Source: DATGZX01 sp035296965 (GTDB taxonomy: Bacteria > Planctomycetota > Planctomycetia > Gemmatales > Gemmataceae). From it: DNA of 64,000 nt. Below are positions 54,458 to 63,542 of the stretch, piece after piece (the stretch's first letter is position 1; each line of letters starts with the position of its first letter). The DNA lies in NCBI GenBank assembly GCA_035296965.1, contig DATGZX010000197.1, forward strand, positions 27,698 through 91,697. The letters run 5' to 3'. A model generated the notes under the pieces. The model did no database searches and was not told the DNA's origin. It was given only the letters and a program-made list of their open reading frames with translations. A program made the position numbers and the translations under genes.

Positions 54458-56370
54458 GCGTCAAGGTATCCTGCCCTGGGTGCGGTGGGCCGATCATCTT
54501 CAAAGTCGGTTCCGCCATCGTTGCCGTCTGTGAGTACTGTCATTCTGTGGTGGCTCGTGGCGATCGCAAGGTAGAAAACCTCGGTAAGGTCGCCGACCTC
54601 GTTGATACTGGTGCCGTGCTGGAAGTTGGCCTCACCGGCCGCTATCAGGGCGTCTCGTTCGAGTTGACCGGCCGCGCCCAGCTTGGCCATGAAGCCGGCG
54701 GCGTGTGGGACGAATGGTACGCCGCCTTTGCCGATGGCCGCTGGGGTTGGCTCGCCAAGGCGCAAGGCAAATACTATCTCACCTTTCGAACGACGCCTCC
54801 TGAATCGACGACCATCCCCCCTTTCACGAAGCTCCGACTCGGACAAACCTTGAACGTCATCGCAAAGGGGAAGTCTCTGCTTGTGGCTGAGAAAGGCGAG
54901 GCCCGAGCGGTCAGCGCGGAAGGTCAAATTCCGTACCGCCTGGAGCCCGGAGCCGCGTACTCCTATGCCGACCTCTCTGGTCCGGATCAGGAATTCGCCA
55001 CACTCGACTATAGCGACGATCCGCCATTGGTGTTCGCCGGCAGTGAGGTGACGCTGACCGATTTAGGTGTGCCGAAGACTCGAAAACTCGCGGAGCACCA
55101 GGCGCGTGAAGTGCAGGGGCTGCAACTTTCCTGTCCCCAGTGCGGCGGCGCCCTGGACCTGCGCGCCCCCGACAAGACCGAGCGCGTCGGCTGCCCCAAT
55201 TGCGGTGCCTTGCTCGACTATCACCAGGGCCAGCTCAAATTCCTGCAAGCCCTGAAGGTCCACAAGCCCCTTCTTCCTATAGGCTCAGTGGGCAAATTCG
55301 AGAATCAGCCTTTCACCGTAATTGGCTATCTGAAACGCTGCGTTGTGATCGAGAGAGTGAATTATTTTTGGGAGGAGTACCTGCTCTACCACCCCAGGGA
55401 AGGATTCCGCTGGCTGGTGCGCAGTGATGATCACTGGAGCTTCGTGACAACTATCTCTCCGGGCCAGGTATCGTGCAGCGATAGGCGTGCATTCTTTCAA
55501 GGGCAACAATTCAAGCTGTTTCAGAAGAACTCGGCAACAGTCGCCTATGTTCTGGGCGAGTGTTACTGGAAAGTGGCCATTGGTGAAGAAGTGCAGGCAG
55601 CAGATTACATCCATCCGCCTCTCATGCTTTCCCGCGAGATCTCGAGCGCGGGCAACTCGACCGAAGTCAACTGGTCATTGGGCAGCTATCTGCCGGTAGC
55701 AGAGTTGGAGAAGGCGTTTGGTTTGAAGGTCTTGCCGCGTCCCGGGTTTTCGACCGTCGCGCCAAACCAGCCGTTCCTGTACAAGGGCATTTATCGCTCC
55801 TGGCTTATCCTTGGTGGAGTAACTCTCATTGTCGGCGTATTTTTCCTCGCGCGCGGCAGCGGCAGAGATGTCTTGCGGGAAACCTATCCTGTCCAACCAG
55901 CCAACACGCCCGATCAGGCACAAGCGGTGTTCAGCAAGCCATTTGAACTTCGGGGAGGGCAAAACATCGAGATCAGTGCCCAGGCCAACCTGGAGAATAG
56001 CTGGCTCGACATCGAGGGCGACCTGCTAGATGAACAAACCGGAGTGTTCCAGTCATTCTCGCTGCCGCTGGAGTACTATACCGGCACGGACAGCGACGGC
56101 GCCTGGACGGAAGGGAGTCGCAACGGCAGTACGCATCTCTCCGCTCTGCCGGCGGGGACCTACACGCTCCGTTTAGAATTCCAGTCGGAAAAACGGCCTA
56201 CACCTCTACAGGTGACCGTTCGGCTGGCCCAGGGGGTCGCTCGTTGGCCCTACTTGCTGCTGACGCTCTTGGCGGTGTCGATCATCCCGCTCTGCGTGCT
56301 CATCTATCATTTTTGTTTCGAAAGATGGCGCTGGCAGGACAGTGATTACAGTCCGTTTCACTCCGGCTGA
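54454..56370 (+). CDS. twin-DUF4178 membrane protein with zinc-ribbon segments
   Basis: The 638-aa protein carries two DUF4178-type beta domains (about residues 50-195 and 265-410; 'VGLTGRYQGVSFELTGRAQLG', 'VGKFENQPFTVIGYLKRCVV' fragments). Each is preceded by a zinc-ribbon CXXC pair ('CPGCGGPIIF...CEYCHSV' and 'CPQCGGALDL...CPNCGALLDY'). One membrane helix lies at about 450-470 and another near the C-terminus (about 595-620). Function is unknown; DUF4178 is typically found with DUF350 and spermidine-synthase-like proteins, as here. The GTG start overlaps the previous stop by 4 bases. Confidence 0.85.
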   Translation: MSVKVSCPGCGGPIIFKVGSAIVAVCEYCHSVVARGDRKVENLGKVADLVDTGAVLEVGLTGRYQGVSFELTGRAQLGHEAGGVWDEWYAAFADGRWGWLAKAQGKYYLTFRTTPPESTTIPPFTKLRLGQTLNVIAKGKSLLVAEKGEARAVSAEGQIPYRLEPGAAYSYADLSGPDQEFATLDYSDDPPLVFAGSEVTLTDLGVPKTRKLAEHQAREVQGLQLSCPQCGGALDLRAPDKTERVGCPNCGALLDYHQGQLKFLQALKVHKPLLPIGSVGKFENQPFTVIGYLKRCVVIERVNYFWEEYLLYHPREGFRWLVRSDDHWSFVTTISPGQVSCSDRRAFFQGQQFKLFQKNSATVAYVLGECYWKVAIGEEVQAADYIHPPLMLSREISSAGNSTEVNWSLGSYLPVAELEKAFGLKVLPRPGFSTVAPNQPFLYKGIYRSWLILGGVTLIVGVFFLARGSGRDVLRETYPVQPANTPDQAQAVFSKPFELRGGQNIEISAQANLENSWLDIEGDLLDEQTGVFQSFSLPLEYYTGTDSDGAWTEGSRNGSTHLSALPAGTYTLRLEFQSEKRPTPLQVTVRLAQGVARWPYLLLTLLAVSIIPLCVLIYHFCFERWRWQDSDYSPFHSG

Positions 56371-56504
56371 GGAAGGGAAAACAAAAGCAGCGGAAAAACG
56401 CCGCAGTTCAAAGAAGCCGCTGTTTGGAGTGCGGCGCTTTTCCGCCGCTTTTGTTTCCTCGATTTTGCAAGGCGCTAAGAGGATTCGAAGGGAGGCTGTC
56501 AAAA

Positions 56505-56687
56505 GTGTTTAACAAAGCCTATCTGACGACTGGGCTGGCCGTCATTGCCTTTTATGCCGTGGCCGCGTTCAATGGCTGGGAATTCGGCACGCCGCCGCAG
56601 GAGCAAGTGCCGGCCGACGTGCGCTCGTCGCCCGGCGGATATCGTTCTTTCCATTTTTGGCATTCGGGTTTTCGGGGAGGAAAATAA
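56505..56687 (+). CDS. tiny membrane protein
   Basis: The 60-aa protein from GTG 56505 has one N-terminal hydrophobic helix ('TTGLAVIAFYAVAAF') and a Gly/Pro/Arg-rich tail ending in 'GFRGGK'. A perfect GGGAGG ribosome site (56490-56495) sits 9 bases before the GTG, and its stop overlaps the DUF350 start by one base (TAATG), so it is very probably translated and co-transcribed. It is too short for a family match. Confidence 0.7.
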   Translation: MFNKAYLTTGLAVIAFYAVAAFNGWEFGTPPQEQVPADVRSSPGGYRSFHFWHSGFRGGK

Positions 56688-56926
56688 TGCCACCGGATTC
56701 TTCTGGGTTCGACTGGAGCAGATTTGGTGGACAGATCGTCGCGACGCTCGTGTTCACCATCATCGGGCTTGCCTTTTTCATGCTGTCCGATTGGATTGTG
56801 GAGCGCGTGATGCCGCGTTCCATTCGCAAGGCGATCGAAGAGGATAAGAATGTGGCGCTGGCGATTGTGATCGGGTCGGTCATCCTCGGCATTGCGCTCA
56901 TCGTGTCGTCAGCCATCCACGGATAG
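56687..56926 (+). CDS. DUF350 membrane protein
   Basis: The 79-aa protein has two hydrophobic segments (about residues 18-35 and 55-75). 'FTIIGLAFFMLSDWIVERVMP' and 'NVALAIVIGSVILGIALIV' (fragments) match DUF350, a small family of inner-membrane proteins that cluster with spermidine-synthase-like and polyamine-related genes. ATG 56687 was chosen because it overlaps the preceding stop by one base. It lies 3 bases before the spermidine-synthase-like gene. Confidence 0.85.
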   Translation: MPPDSSGFDWSRFGGQIVATLVFTIIGLAFFMLSDWIVERVMPRSIRKAIEEDKNVALAIVIGSVILGIALIVSSAIHG

Positions 56927-56929
56927 TTC

Positions 56930-58432
56930 ATGAACCGTACGCCGTTGCTGTTCCTGAACGTCTTCATCATTGCCACGTGCGGGCTGGTGTACGAGCTGCT
57001 TGCCGGAACTTTGGCGAGTTACGTGCTCGGCGACTCGATCACGCAGTTTTCGTTTATCATCGGCATCTACTTGTTTGCGCTGGGAGTTGGCGCCTGGCTG
57101 TCGGGCTTTCTGACAACCGGGCTGGCGCGCACGTTCGTTGAAGTGGAACTCGGTGTGGGGATCCTGGGTGGCTTGTCCGCACCGCTGCTGTTTCTCAGCT
57201 TCGCGCGCATCAACTACTTTCATGTCGTGCTTTACGGCGTCGTCTTCACGATCGGCGTGCTCGTGGGGCTGGAATTGCCGTTGCTCATGCGGATCGTGAA
57301 GGATCAGCTTGATTTCAAGGAACTCGTCTCGCGCGTACTGACCTTTGACTACATTGGCGCCTTGGTCGCCTCGGTACTGTTTCCCATTTTTCTCGTGCCG
57401 AAACTTGGCCTGGTCCGCACTTCTCTTGTCTTCGGCATTCTGAACGCGGCAGTCGCACTGTGGGGCACGTGGCTCCTCCGCCCGCTGATATTGCGGAGCG
57501 TGACTCCTTTGCGCGTGCGTGCAGCTTTCGTCCTCTTGCTACTCACGGTTGGTTTGATCAAGGCAGACGCGTTGACCTCGCTTGCCGAGGACGGTCTCTT
57601 TGCGGACGAAATCGTCTACACGCGCACGACGCCGTACCAGCGCATCGTTGTAACTCGGAGCCGGGCGGGCTTTCAACTGTTCTTGAACGGCCATCTGCAA
57701 TTCAGCTCTGCCGACGAGTACCGCTACCACGAGGCGCTTGTGCATCCAGCGATGACGTTGGCCGGCAAGCCGCGGCGTGTGCTCATCCTGGGTGGCGGCG
57801 ATGGTCTGGCGCTGCGGGAAGTCCTCAAACATCCCGCCGTCGAGGCGGTGACGCTCGTAGATCTCGACCCGGACATGACTGAGCTGTCGGAGCATTTCGG
57901 GCCGCTTGCGGAGCTGAACCGGCATGCGTTTGCCGACCCACGCGTTCAGGTGGTTAATCAGGATGCGATGATCTGGCTGGAAGAGCAGGGGCCTCGTTTC
58001 GACGTAGCCATCGTGGATTTCCCCGATCCCAACTCCTTCGCGCTCGGCAAACTCTACACGACACGGTTTTACCGGCTGCTGCGCGGCCATTTGGAAACAG
58101 ACGGAGCAGTTGCCATCCAATCGACCTCGCCACTGTTTTCGCGACGATCCTTTTGGTGCATCGTCCGCACGCTCGAAGCGGCCGGCTTTTCGGCTCGGCC
58201 TTACCATGTTGCCGTCCCTTCCTTTGGCATTTGGGGATTCAACCTTGCACGACTGGCCCCATTCGAGCCGCCCACGCATGCTCCCCCTGGCCTCCGCTTC
58301 CTCACGGACAGCGCGCTGACGGCAATGTTCAATATGCCGGCCGACCTGAGCCCGCTGCCGGTGGAGGTCAATCGGCTCGACAATCAGATTCTCGTGCGCT
58401 ACTACGATTCGGAATGGAGGCGCTGGGAATAG
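56930..58432 (+). CDS. membrane-embedded spermidine synthase-like protein
   Basis: The 500-aa protein has about seven N-terminal membrane helices (residues 5-215) fused to a C-terminal aminopropyltransferase domain. The AdoMet/dcAdoMet site has 'VLILGGGDGLALRE' and 'VTLVDLDPDM', and the catalytic region reads 'VAIVDFPDPNSFALGKLY', as in long membrane-bound SpeE variants rather than soluble SpeE (DSTDPVGP). It may transfer aminopropyl or related groups at the membrane. No SpeD is nearby. It belongs to the DUF4178-DUF350 run. Confidence 0.9.
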   Translation: MNRTPLLFLNVFIIATCGLVYELLAGTLASYVLGDSITQFSFIIGIYLFALGVGAWLSGFLTTGLARTFVEVELGVGILGGLSAPLLFLSFARINYFHVVLYGVVFTIGVLVGLELPLLMRIVKDQLDFKELVSRVLTFDYIGALVASVLFPIFLVPKLGLVRTSLVFGILNAAVALWGTWLLRPLILRSVTPLRVRAAFVLLLLTVGLIKADALTSLAEDGLFADEIVYTRTTPYQRIVVTRSRAGFQLFLNGHLQFSSADEYRYHEALVHPAMTLAGKPRRVLILGGGDGLALREVLKHPAVEAVTLVDLDPDMTELSEHFGPLAELNRHAFADPRVQVVNQDAMIWLEEQGPRFDVAIVDFPDPNSFALGKLYTTRFYRLLRGHLETDGAVAIQSTSPLFSRRSFWCIVRTLEAAGFSARPYHVAVPSFGIWGFNLARLAPFEPPTHAPPGLRFLTDSALTAMFNMPADLSPLPVEVNRLDNQILVRYYDSEWRRWE

Positions 58433-58692
58433 CACTTACGAACGGGTGCCGTCTCCAATTCACAGGGTTCGTTCTCGTCCCCCTTACCGAGCTTGTCCCG
58501 ATGGAACGGAGGTTTCCTCTGCCTGGTCCGTCGGTTTTTTCACCCGCATGCGCCATTATTCCCGTCGTCGGCGTTCATCCAGCCGCTTGGCCGTCGCTGG
58601 GGGCACGAAACTCCTCGGTTGCAGTTTCTTGTGCGCCTTGCTCGAACTACAATTGAGTCCTTTGCTGGGCAATGTGGAAAACCTTAAAACCC

Positions 58693-58910
58693 GGTGTGCC
58701 ATGCTTTCGCGACTCCTGCAGATAACAGACGAAATCTGCAAAAGCTCGCGAAAGCATGTCCCGACTCCTCTCGGCAATCCCGCGCCCGTGGACAGGTCGG
58801 GGTGCCCAGCAACCCTCGACGGGACGCCTAACGTGAGGCGGGTCATGCTTTCGCGATTTTGGCTGACTGTTCTGGGTAGATCTCGGGAACTCGCGAAAGC
58901 ATGGCACACC
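58693..58910. repeat. array of four alternating 13-bp palindrome arms
   Basis: CATGCTTTCGCGA occurs in alternating orientation at 58700-58712 (+), 58746-58758 (-), 58844-58856 (+) and 58891-58903 (-). Two hairpins form, and the outermost 20-bp arms (58693-58712 and 58891-58910) are perfect inverted repeats of each other, so the whole 218 bases can also form one large stem. No gene lies in it. Confidence 0.8.
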
Positions 58911-58956
58911 GGAGCGCTTTTGCAACTTCGCCCCATGTGCCGGCCAAACACCCTGT

Positions 58957-58989
58957 TTTCGGCGTACTTTCAGCGTACTTTCGGCGTAC
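58957..58989. repeat. 11-bp tandem repeat, three copies
   Basis: TTTCGGCGTAC, TTTCAGCGTAC and TTTCGGCGTAC follow each other without gap, with one mismatch in the middle copy. It lies between the palindrome array and the FAD-lipoprotein gene. Confidence 0.7.
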
Positions 58990-59037
58990 CAGGAAGAGGG
59001 TTTCCTATATCACCGTGCTTGATTCGGCAGCGGCGTA

Positions 59038-59080
59038 GGACAGATTTCCCAATCTGTCCGGTCAGGTTGGAAACCTGACC
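59038..59080. repeat. two adjacent perfect 9-bp hairpins
   Basis: GGACAGATT/AATCTGTCC (59038-59046, 59051-59059) and GGTCAGGTT/AACCTGACC (59060-59068, 59072-59080) are perfect stems with 4- and 3-base loops. Such doublets are common interspersed repeats in planctomycete-like genomes; they may protect mRNA ends or serve as terminators of the SpeE-like transcript. Confidence 0.6.
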
Positions 59081-59162
59081 TACAGCCCAATCCCGCACGA
59101 TCACTTAGATAAATTCCTCGTGTTAATCGAACTGTGGACGAATACTAACATTGTGAGCATTT

Positions 59163-60821
59163 ATGGCCAGGAAGAGGGTATCCGGACGTGCTTTTACCCG
59201 GCGAGAAATGCTGGCGGCGTATCTCGGCCTCCCTTTCGCCTTGGCCGGTTGCAGTAGGCCACCCCCGGACATGGACGGAGAGATCGTTGGGGCGTCCGAC
59301 ACCGTTGGCCACCAAGCACGCGCCAACATGCATCTGATTCCACCACCTGATCGTTGGCAACGCGCTGGCGTCGTCATCGTCGGCGGCGGCATCGCGGGGT
59401 TGGCGGCGGCATGGCGATTCCTCAAAGCAGGCTACCAGGACTTCCTTCTGCTCGAACTGGAAAAGAGCCCTGGCGGCAACTCGCGTTCCGGCGCTTCTTC
59501 CCTGATCGCCTACCCGTGGGGCGCGCACTATGTCCCGGCTCCCCTCCGGGAAAATCGTTTGTTCATAACACTCCTTGAAGAGATGGGAGTACTCGAGGGC
59601 CGCGACCGTGAAGGGCAGCCGCTGGTTGCCGAGCAGTACTTGTGCCGCGATCCTCAGGAGCGTGTTTACTACAAAGGGCGTTGGTACGAGGGCCTTTACC
59701 TGCACGCGGGTGAGAGCCCGGAAGATCGCGCCCAGTTGCAAGCTTTCAACGAGGAGGTCGATCGCTGGGTTGGCTGGCGCGATGGTCGTGGCCGGCGCGC
59801 CTTCGCCATCCCCGTCGCGGCCGGCTCCGACGATCCCGAGGTGACGGCGCTCGACAAAATCTCCATGGCCGATTGGCTCGAGCAGCGGAAGCTAACGTCG
59901 ACGCGTTTGCACTGGCTCATTGATTATGCCTGCCGCGACGACTATGGCTCGACAATGGATCAGACCAGCGCCTGGGCAGGGCTCTTTTACTTCGCATCAC
60001 GCATGCGGCGGCCAGGCGCCGAAACGCAGCCATTGATTACCTGGCCCGAAGGGAACGGCCGGCTGGTCACGCACCTTTACGGGAAAGTGCGCGAGAGAGT
60101 GCGCCTTGGCCTGGCGGTAGTCGAGGTAAACCCGGCCGAGGCTGAGGGCCGCCGGAATGTGGACGTGGTAGCCGTCGATCACACGGGGCAGGAGGTGAGT
60201 GGATTCCATGCCGACCAGGTCATCTTCGCCGCTCCCCAGTTCCTGACGCGCTATGTGCTGAAACCCTACCGAAAGCAACCGCCTCGCCATGTTGCGGATT
60301 TTGAGTATGGCGCCTGGATGGTGGCCAACTTGTTCTTGCGCGATAGGCCCCGGAGCCGGGGGTTTCCGTTGGCCTGGGACAACGTGCTCTACGAAAGCCC
60401 GTCCCTGGGGTATGTCGTCGCCACCCATCAGCGCGGACTGGATCGTGGACCGACTGTTTTCACCTATTATTATCCGTTGTGCGACGCCGACGTACGGGCA
60501 GCGCGATCCAGGCTCGAAAGCATGGACTGGCAGAGTTGTGCCGACGTGGCCCTGACCGATCTGACGCGCGCACACCCCGAAATCCGTTCCATCACGGAGC
60601 GTCTCGATGTCATGCGCTGGGGGCACGCCATGATTCGCCCACGGCCCGGCTTCATCTGGGGCGGCGCTCGTCGCGAGGCCAGTCTACCCTACCGTGGAGT
60701 TCATTTTGCCCATTCGGACCTGAGCGGTGTAAGTTTGTTCGAGGAAGCGTTTTACCATGGTGTGCGGGCGGCTGAGGAAGTCCTTAGCGCAAGGGCATTC
60801 GCCTTTCGATCGATCTTGTAG
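59163..60821 (+). CDS. Tat-exported lipoprotein FAD-dependent oxidoreductase
   Basis: The 552-aa protein has a twin-arginine signal 'FTRREMLAAYLGLPF' and a lipobox LAGC (Cys30), so it should be a Tat-exported lipoprotein. The FAD-binding motif is 'VVIVGGGIAGLAAAWRF' (about residues 70-86), followed by 'LEKSPGGNSRSG' and a late 'GGARREASLPYRGVHFAHSDL' segment (fragment) at the FAD-stabilising C-terminus. This matches the amine-oxidase/NAD(P)-binding flavoprotein group. It follows the SpeE-like gene after a repeat-rich gap, and oxidation of a polyamine-type product on the periplasmic side is plausible but inferred. Confidence 0.85.
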   Translation: MARKRVSGRAFTRREMLAAYLGLPFALAGCSRPPPDMDGEIVGASDTVGHQARANMHLIPPPDRWQRAGVVIVGGGIAGLAAAWRFLKAGYQDFLLLELEKSPGGNSRSGASSLIAYPWGAHYVPAPLRENRLFITLLEEMGVLEGRDREGQPLVAEQYLCRDPQERVYYKGRWYEGLYLHAGESPEDRAQLQAFNEEVDRWVGWRDGRGRRAFAIPVAAGSDDPEVTALDKISMADWLEQRKLTSTRLHWLIDYACRDDYGSTMDQTSAWAGLFYFASRMRRPGAETQPLITWPEGNGRLVTHLYGKVRERVRLGLAVVEVNPAEAEGRRNVDVVAVDHTGQEVSGFHADQVIFAAPQFLTRYVLKPYRKQPPRHVADFEYGAWMVANLFLRDRPRSRGFPLAWDNVLYESPSLGYVVATHQRGLDRGPTVFTYYYPLCDADVRAARSRLESMDWQSCADVALTDLTRAHPEIRSITERLDVMRWGHAMIRPRPGFIWGGARREASLPYRGVHFAHSDLSGVSLFEEAFYHGVRAAEEVLSARAFAFRSIL

Positions 60822-60842
60822 ACGCCGCGGCAGGAAGATCCC

Positions 60843-62018
60843 ATGAGCGGTATAGCTTCGCCACTGGCTGGCTCAGATCAGGTCCATGAGCCACTGCTGC
60901 GCCCCGAGGAATTAACACGCGGCACAACCCAGGGCTGGTGGCTCTTCTCGGCTCCTGTCGATCTGGCCGTGTTCTTGGGGAGCGCAGCCCTGGCACTGGT
61001 CGCACTGGCGTGGGGAGCCTACGCCGGCCTACTTCATGAGGGCACGCCCGATTGGACCTGGATTACGGCCGTGCTGTTCATCGACGTCGCTCACGTGTAC
61101 GCGACTGGTTTTCGTGTGTACCTGGACCCGCACGAGCTAAAGCGCAGGCCCTGGCTCTATACGCTGACGCCGCTATTCGGCTTAGCTTTGGGGGTGGCGC
61201 TCTACTCGGAAGGCGAGATGGTCTTCTGGCGGACGTTGGCCTATGTGGCGGTCTTCCATTTCATCCGTCAGCAATATGGCTGGGTGGCCCTTTATCGAGC
61301 CCGCCTTGGCGAGCGCGACGGCGCCAGCCGCTGGCTGGATTCCGCGACCATCTACCTCGCCACGATCTATCCGCTGATCTGGTGGCATGCACATTTGCCG
61401 CGAGAATTCCGCTGGTTCTACAAGAATGATTTTGCTGCTATTCCCCCGGCTCTCGAACAAATTGTCGCGCCGATCTACTGGACGGTGCTGGGCTTCTATG
61501 CACTCAACTCCGTCTATCGCTGGCTGGCCCGGCGGCCCAATCCGGGCAAGGACATGATCGTGGCGACGACAGCCGTCTGCTGGTACGTGGGTATTATCGC
61601 CTTGAATTCCGATTACGCCTTTACCGTGACCAACGTCATCACGCACGGCGTTCCTTACCTGGCCCTGGTGTACTGGTACCGTTATCAGCGACGGGAGTCC
61701 GGCGAACGGCCCTTGTCTACCCATCTGCGCCGGCTCGGCACATTTCTAGCCACCCTCTGGCTGGTGGCCTATTTGGAGGAAATGGTCTGGGACCGGGGCG
61801 TGTGGCACGAACGGAGTTGGCTGTTCGGCAGCGCCTGGAACACCGGCTCGCTGAAAATGGTCCTGGTCCCGCTTCTGGCCGTGCCGCAGTTCACGCACTA
61901 TGTGCTCGACGGGTTTATCTGGCGGCGGCAGGGTAATCCCGATTTTTCTCTCATCCCGCCCAGCACCAGGCCCGGTCCGCATTCCTCTTGCGAGAACGCA
62001 CCCTCTGCACGAACATAA
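60843..62018 (+). CDS. polytopic His-rich membrane protein
   Basis: The 391-aa protein has about eight membrane segments. Conserved-looking His motifs sit near the helices: 'FIDVAHVYATGF', 'AVFHFIRQQYGW', 'TNVITHGVPYLALVYWY' and 'VPQFTHYVLDGFIWR'. Such spaced membrane His residues occur in metal-binding (for example di-iron) membrane enzymes, but I cannot name the family. It follows the FAD lipoprotein by 21 bases, so it is probably in the same operon. The C-terminus is short and polar. Confidence 0.7.
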   Translation: MSGIASPLAGSDQVHEPLLRPEELTRGTTQGWWLFSAPVDLAVFLGSAALALVALAWGAYAGLLHEGTPDWTWITAVLFIDVAHVYATGFRVYLDPHELKRRPWLYTLTPLFGLALGVALYSEGEMVFWRTLAYVAVFHFIRQQYGWVALYRARLGERDGASRWLDSATIYLATIYPLIWWHAHLPREFRWFYKNDFAAIPPALEQIVAPIYWTVLGFYALNSVYRWLARRPNPGKDMIVATTAVCWYVGIIALNSDYAFTVTNVITHGVPYLALVYWYRYQRRESGERPLSTHLRRLGTFLATLWLVAYLEEMVWDRGVWHERSWLFGSAWNTGSLKMVLVPLLAVPQFTHYVLDGFIWRRQGNPDFSLIPPSTRPGPHSSCENAPSART

Positions 62019-62088
62019 GGAATGCAGCACGGTCTCGAACGCGCCGAAAGGTCGTATCCAATTTCTGAATAAAGTGGAGGACTGCAGG

Positions 62089-63177
62089 ATGTCCCGCATG
62101 GTTGTCTGGATTCTAGTAGTTGTTGTTGTGCCAACTGTGCGGGCCTGCGAAGAACCTAGGGCTCAGAAGCAGAGCTCTGCCGAGGGCCAGTTCCAGTCCT
62201 TGAACGGTGAGTTTGAGAAGGAACAAGCCAAACTGGTCAAGGCCCGCCGTGCGGCTCAAAACGAGGAAGAGCGACAGAAGATCAAGAAGGCAATGCAAGA
62301 GAGCCGACTCGCGTTTGCAAATCGCTTTTTGAGACTGGCAGAGCAATTCCCCAAGACCCAGGCGGCCTTTGATTCCTTGACTTTCGTCGTTCTTGCTGCT
62401 TCGCAAGGGGCGGACCAAGACAAGGCTCTGGAATTGCTTCTTGCGGACCACTCGCAAAATCTGGCATCTTTTTGCCAGAGCCTGGGCACGCTCGACTCGC
62501 CTGCGGCTGAGAAAGTTTTGCGGGCTATCCAGGAAAAGACCTCCGACTCCAAGGCGCGGGCGCAGGCAACTCTAGGTCTCGGAAGGCTCTTGAAAGCCAG
62601 ATCAGAATCCGCAGATGCGAAACTCGGCGACGCTGAGAAGCTTGGCCAAGAGGCCGAAAGCCTATTCCGCAAGTTCGTCGACGAAAGTGACAAGGACTCC
62701 AATGAGGATGCCCGAGCGGACCTATACGAATTGCATAACCTGGGCATTGGTAAGAAAGCGCCTGAGATCGTCGGCACGGACAGCGACGGCAAGAAGCTCA
62801 ATCTAAGCGACTACCGGGGAAACGTAGTGGTCATCCACTTCTGGGCAACCTGGTGCTCGGCCTGCATGGCCATGGTCCCCCACGAGAGATTGCTCGTCAA
62901 ACGTCTCGAAGGCAAGCCCTTCGCGGTGGTCGGTGTCAATCTCGATGAGAAGAGAGAAACTTTGAAGAAATCCGAAGCCAGGCACAAGATCACCTGGCGA
63001 TCCTGGTTTGATGGAGCTGAAGGGCCAATTACCAAGGAATGGAAAATCCGCACCATGCCGACGGTCTATGTACTCGACGCCAAAGGTGTTATCCGCTACA
63101 AGGGGATCGAAGGGGAAATACTGGACGCCGCTGTGGAAAAACTTCTGAAGGAAGTCCCAAGCGGCAAAGGCCAATAG
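62089..63177 (+). CDS. TlpA-like thioredoxin protein with helical N-terminal domain
   Basis: The 362-aa protein has a signal peptide (residues 1-20, with VRAC at a weak lipobox), a long charged helical region (about 30-215) and a C-terminal thioredoxin-like domain (about 220-355). The redox CXXC is 'FWATWCSACMAM' (Cys256 and Cys259), with the cis-Pro in 'RTMPTVYV'. It should reduce or oxidise disulfides in the periplasm. ATG 62089 follows GTGGAGG at good spacing; the open frame upstream runs into the previous gene. Confidence 0.87.
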   Translation: MSRMVVWILVVVVVPTVRACEEPRAQKQSSAEGQFQSLNGEFEKEQAKLVKARRAAQNEEERQKIKKAMQESRLAFANRFLRLAEQFPKTQAAFDSLTFVVLAASQGADQDKALELLLADHSQNLASFCQSLGTLDSPAAEKVLRAIQEKTSDSKARAQATLGLGRLLKARSESADAKLGDAEKLGQEAESLFRKFVDESDKDSNEDARADLYELHNLGIGKKAPEIVGTDSDGKKLNLSDYRGNVVVIHFWATWCSACMAMVPHERLLVKRLEGKPFAVVGVNLDEKRETLKKSEARHKITWRSWFDGAEGPITKEWKIRTMPTVYVLDAKGVIRYKGIEGEILDAAVEKLLKEVPSGKGQ

Positions 63178-63347
63178 CATCACTTTGGCCGGACTTGCCG
63201 ACTGACGGAATTTCCTGTCGCGCTGCACTCATCCTGGCGTTCAGATGAGATTCGGCATGCACCCTCATACAAGCGGACCACAGCCTTTACAACCCGTCAG
63301 CCAACAAAGGCGCCAAGAGGTGCAACGATTGCCAAAAGGCGCAGGGC

Positions 63348-63542
63348 CTATTTCGTCCGTGCCTCCGGCAACACTAGTCCGGAGTCCAGCACGAGAATCG
63401 GGGCCTCTTCTGTCGGTGGGAGAGGCTGGACCTGAACTTCTACGCCGCACTTTGGGCAAGGACACGATCGGCCTATGAAATCGATCGATGCCCGCAGCCG
63501 GGCATTGCAGCCTGGACAACGAAACGAAATGCGAGACCTCAT
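63348..63542 (-). CDS. small zinc-ribbon protein
   Basis: The 64-aa protein has two CXXC pairs, 'FRCPGCNARL' and 'CPCPKCGVEV', at residues 8-34, forming a zinc ribbon, and a Pro/Glu-rich tail. This type of short 'FRCPGC' zinc-ribbon protein is common in planctomycetes; no function is known. It lies alone on the minus strand after the TlpA-like gene. Confidence 0.65.
   Translation of the reverse strand: MRSRISFRCPGCNARLRASIDFIGRSCPCPKCGVEVQVQPLPPTEEAPILVLDSGLVLPEARTK

Noticed and set aside
58693..58910. CRISPR array
   Set aside because: Repeats alternate in orientation, are only 13-20 bp and have unequal spacers of 33, 85 and 34 bases; no cas genes occur.
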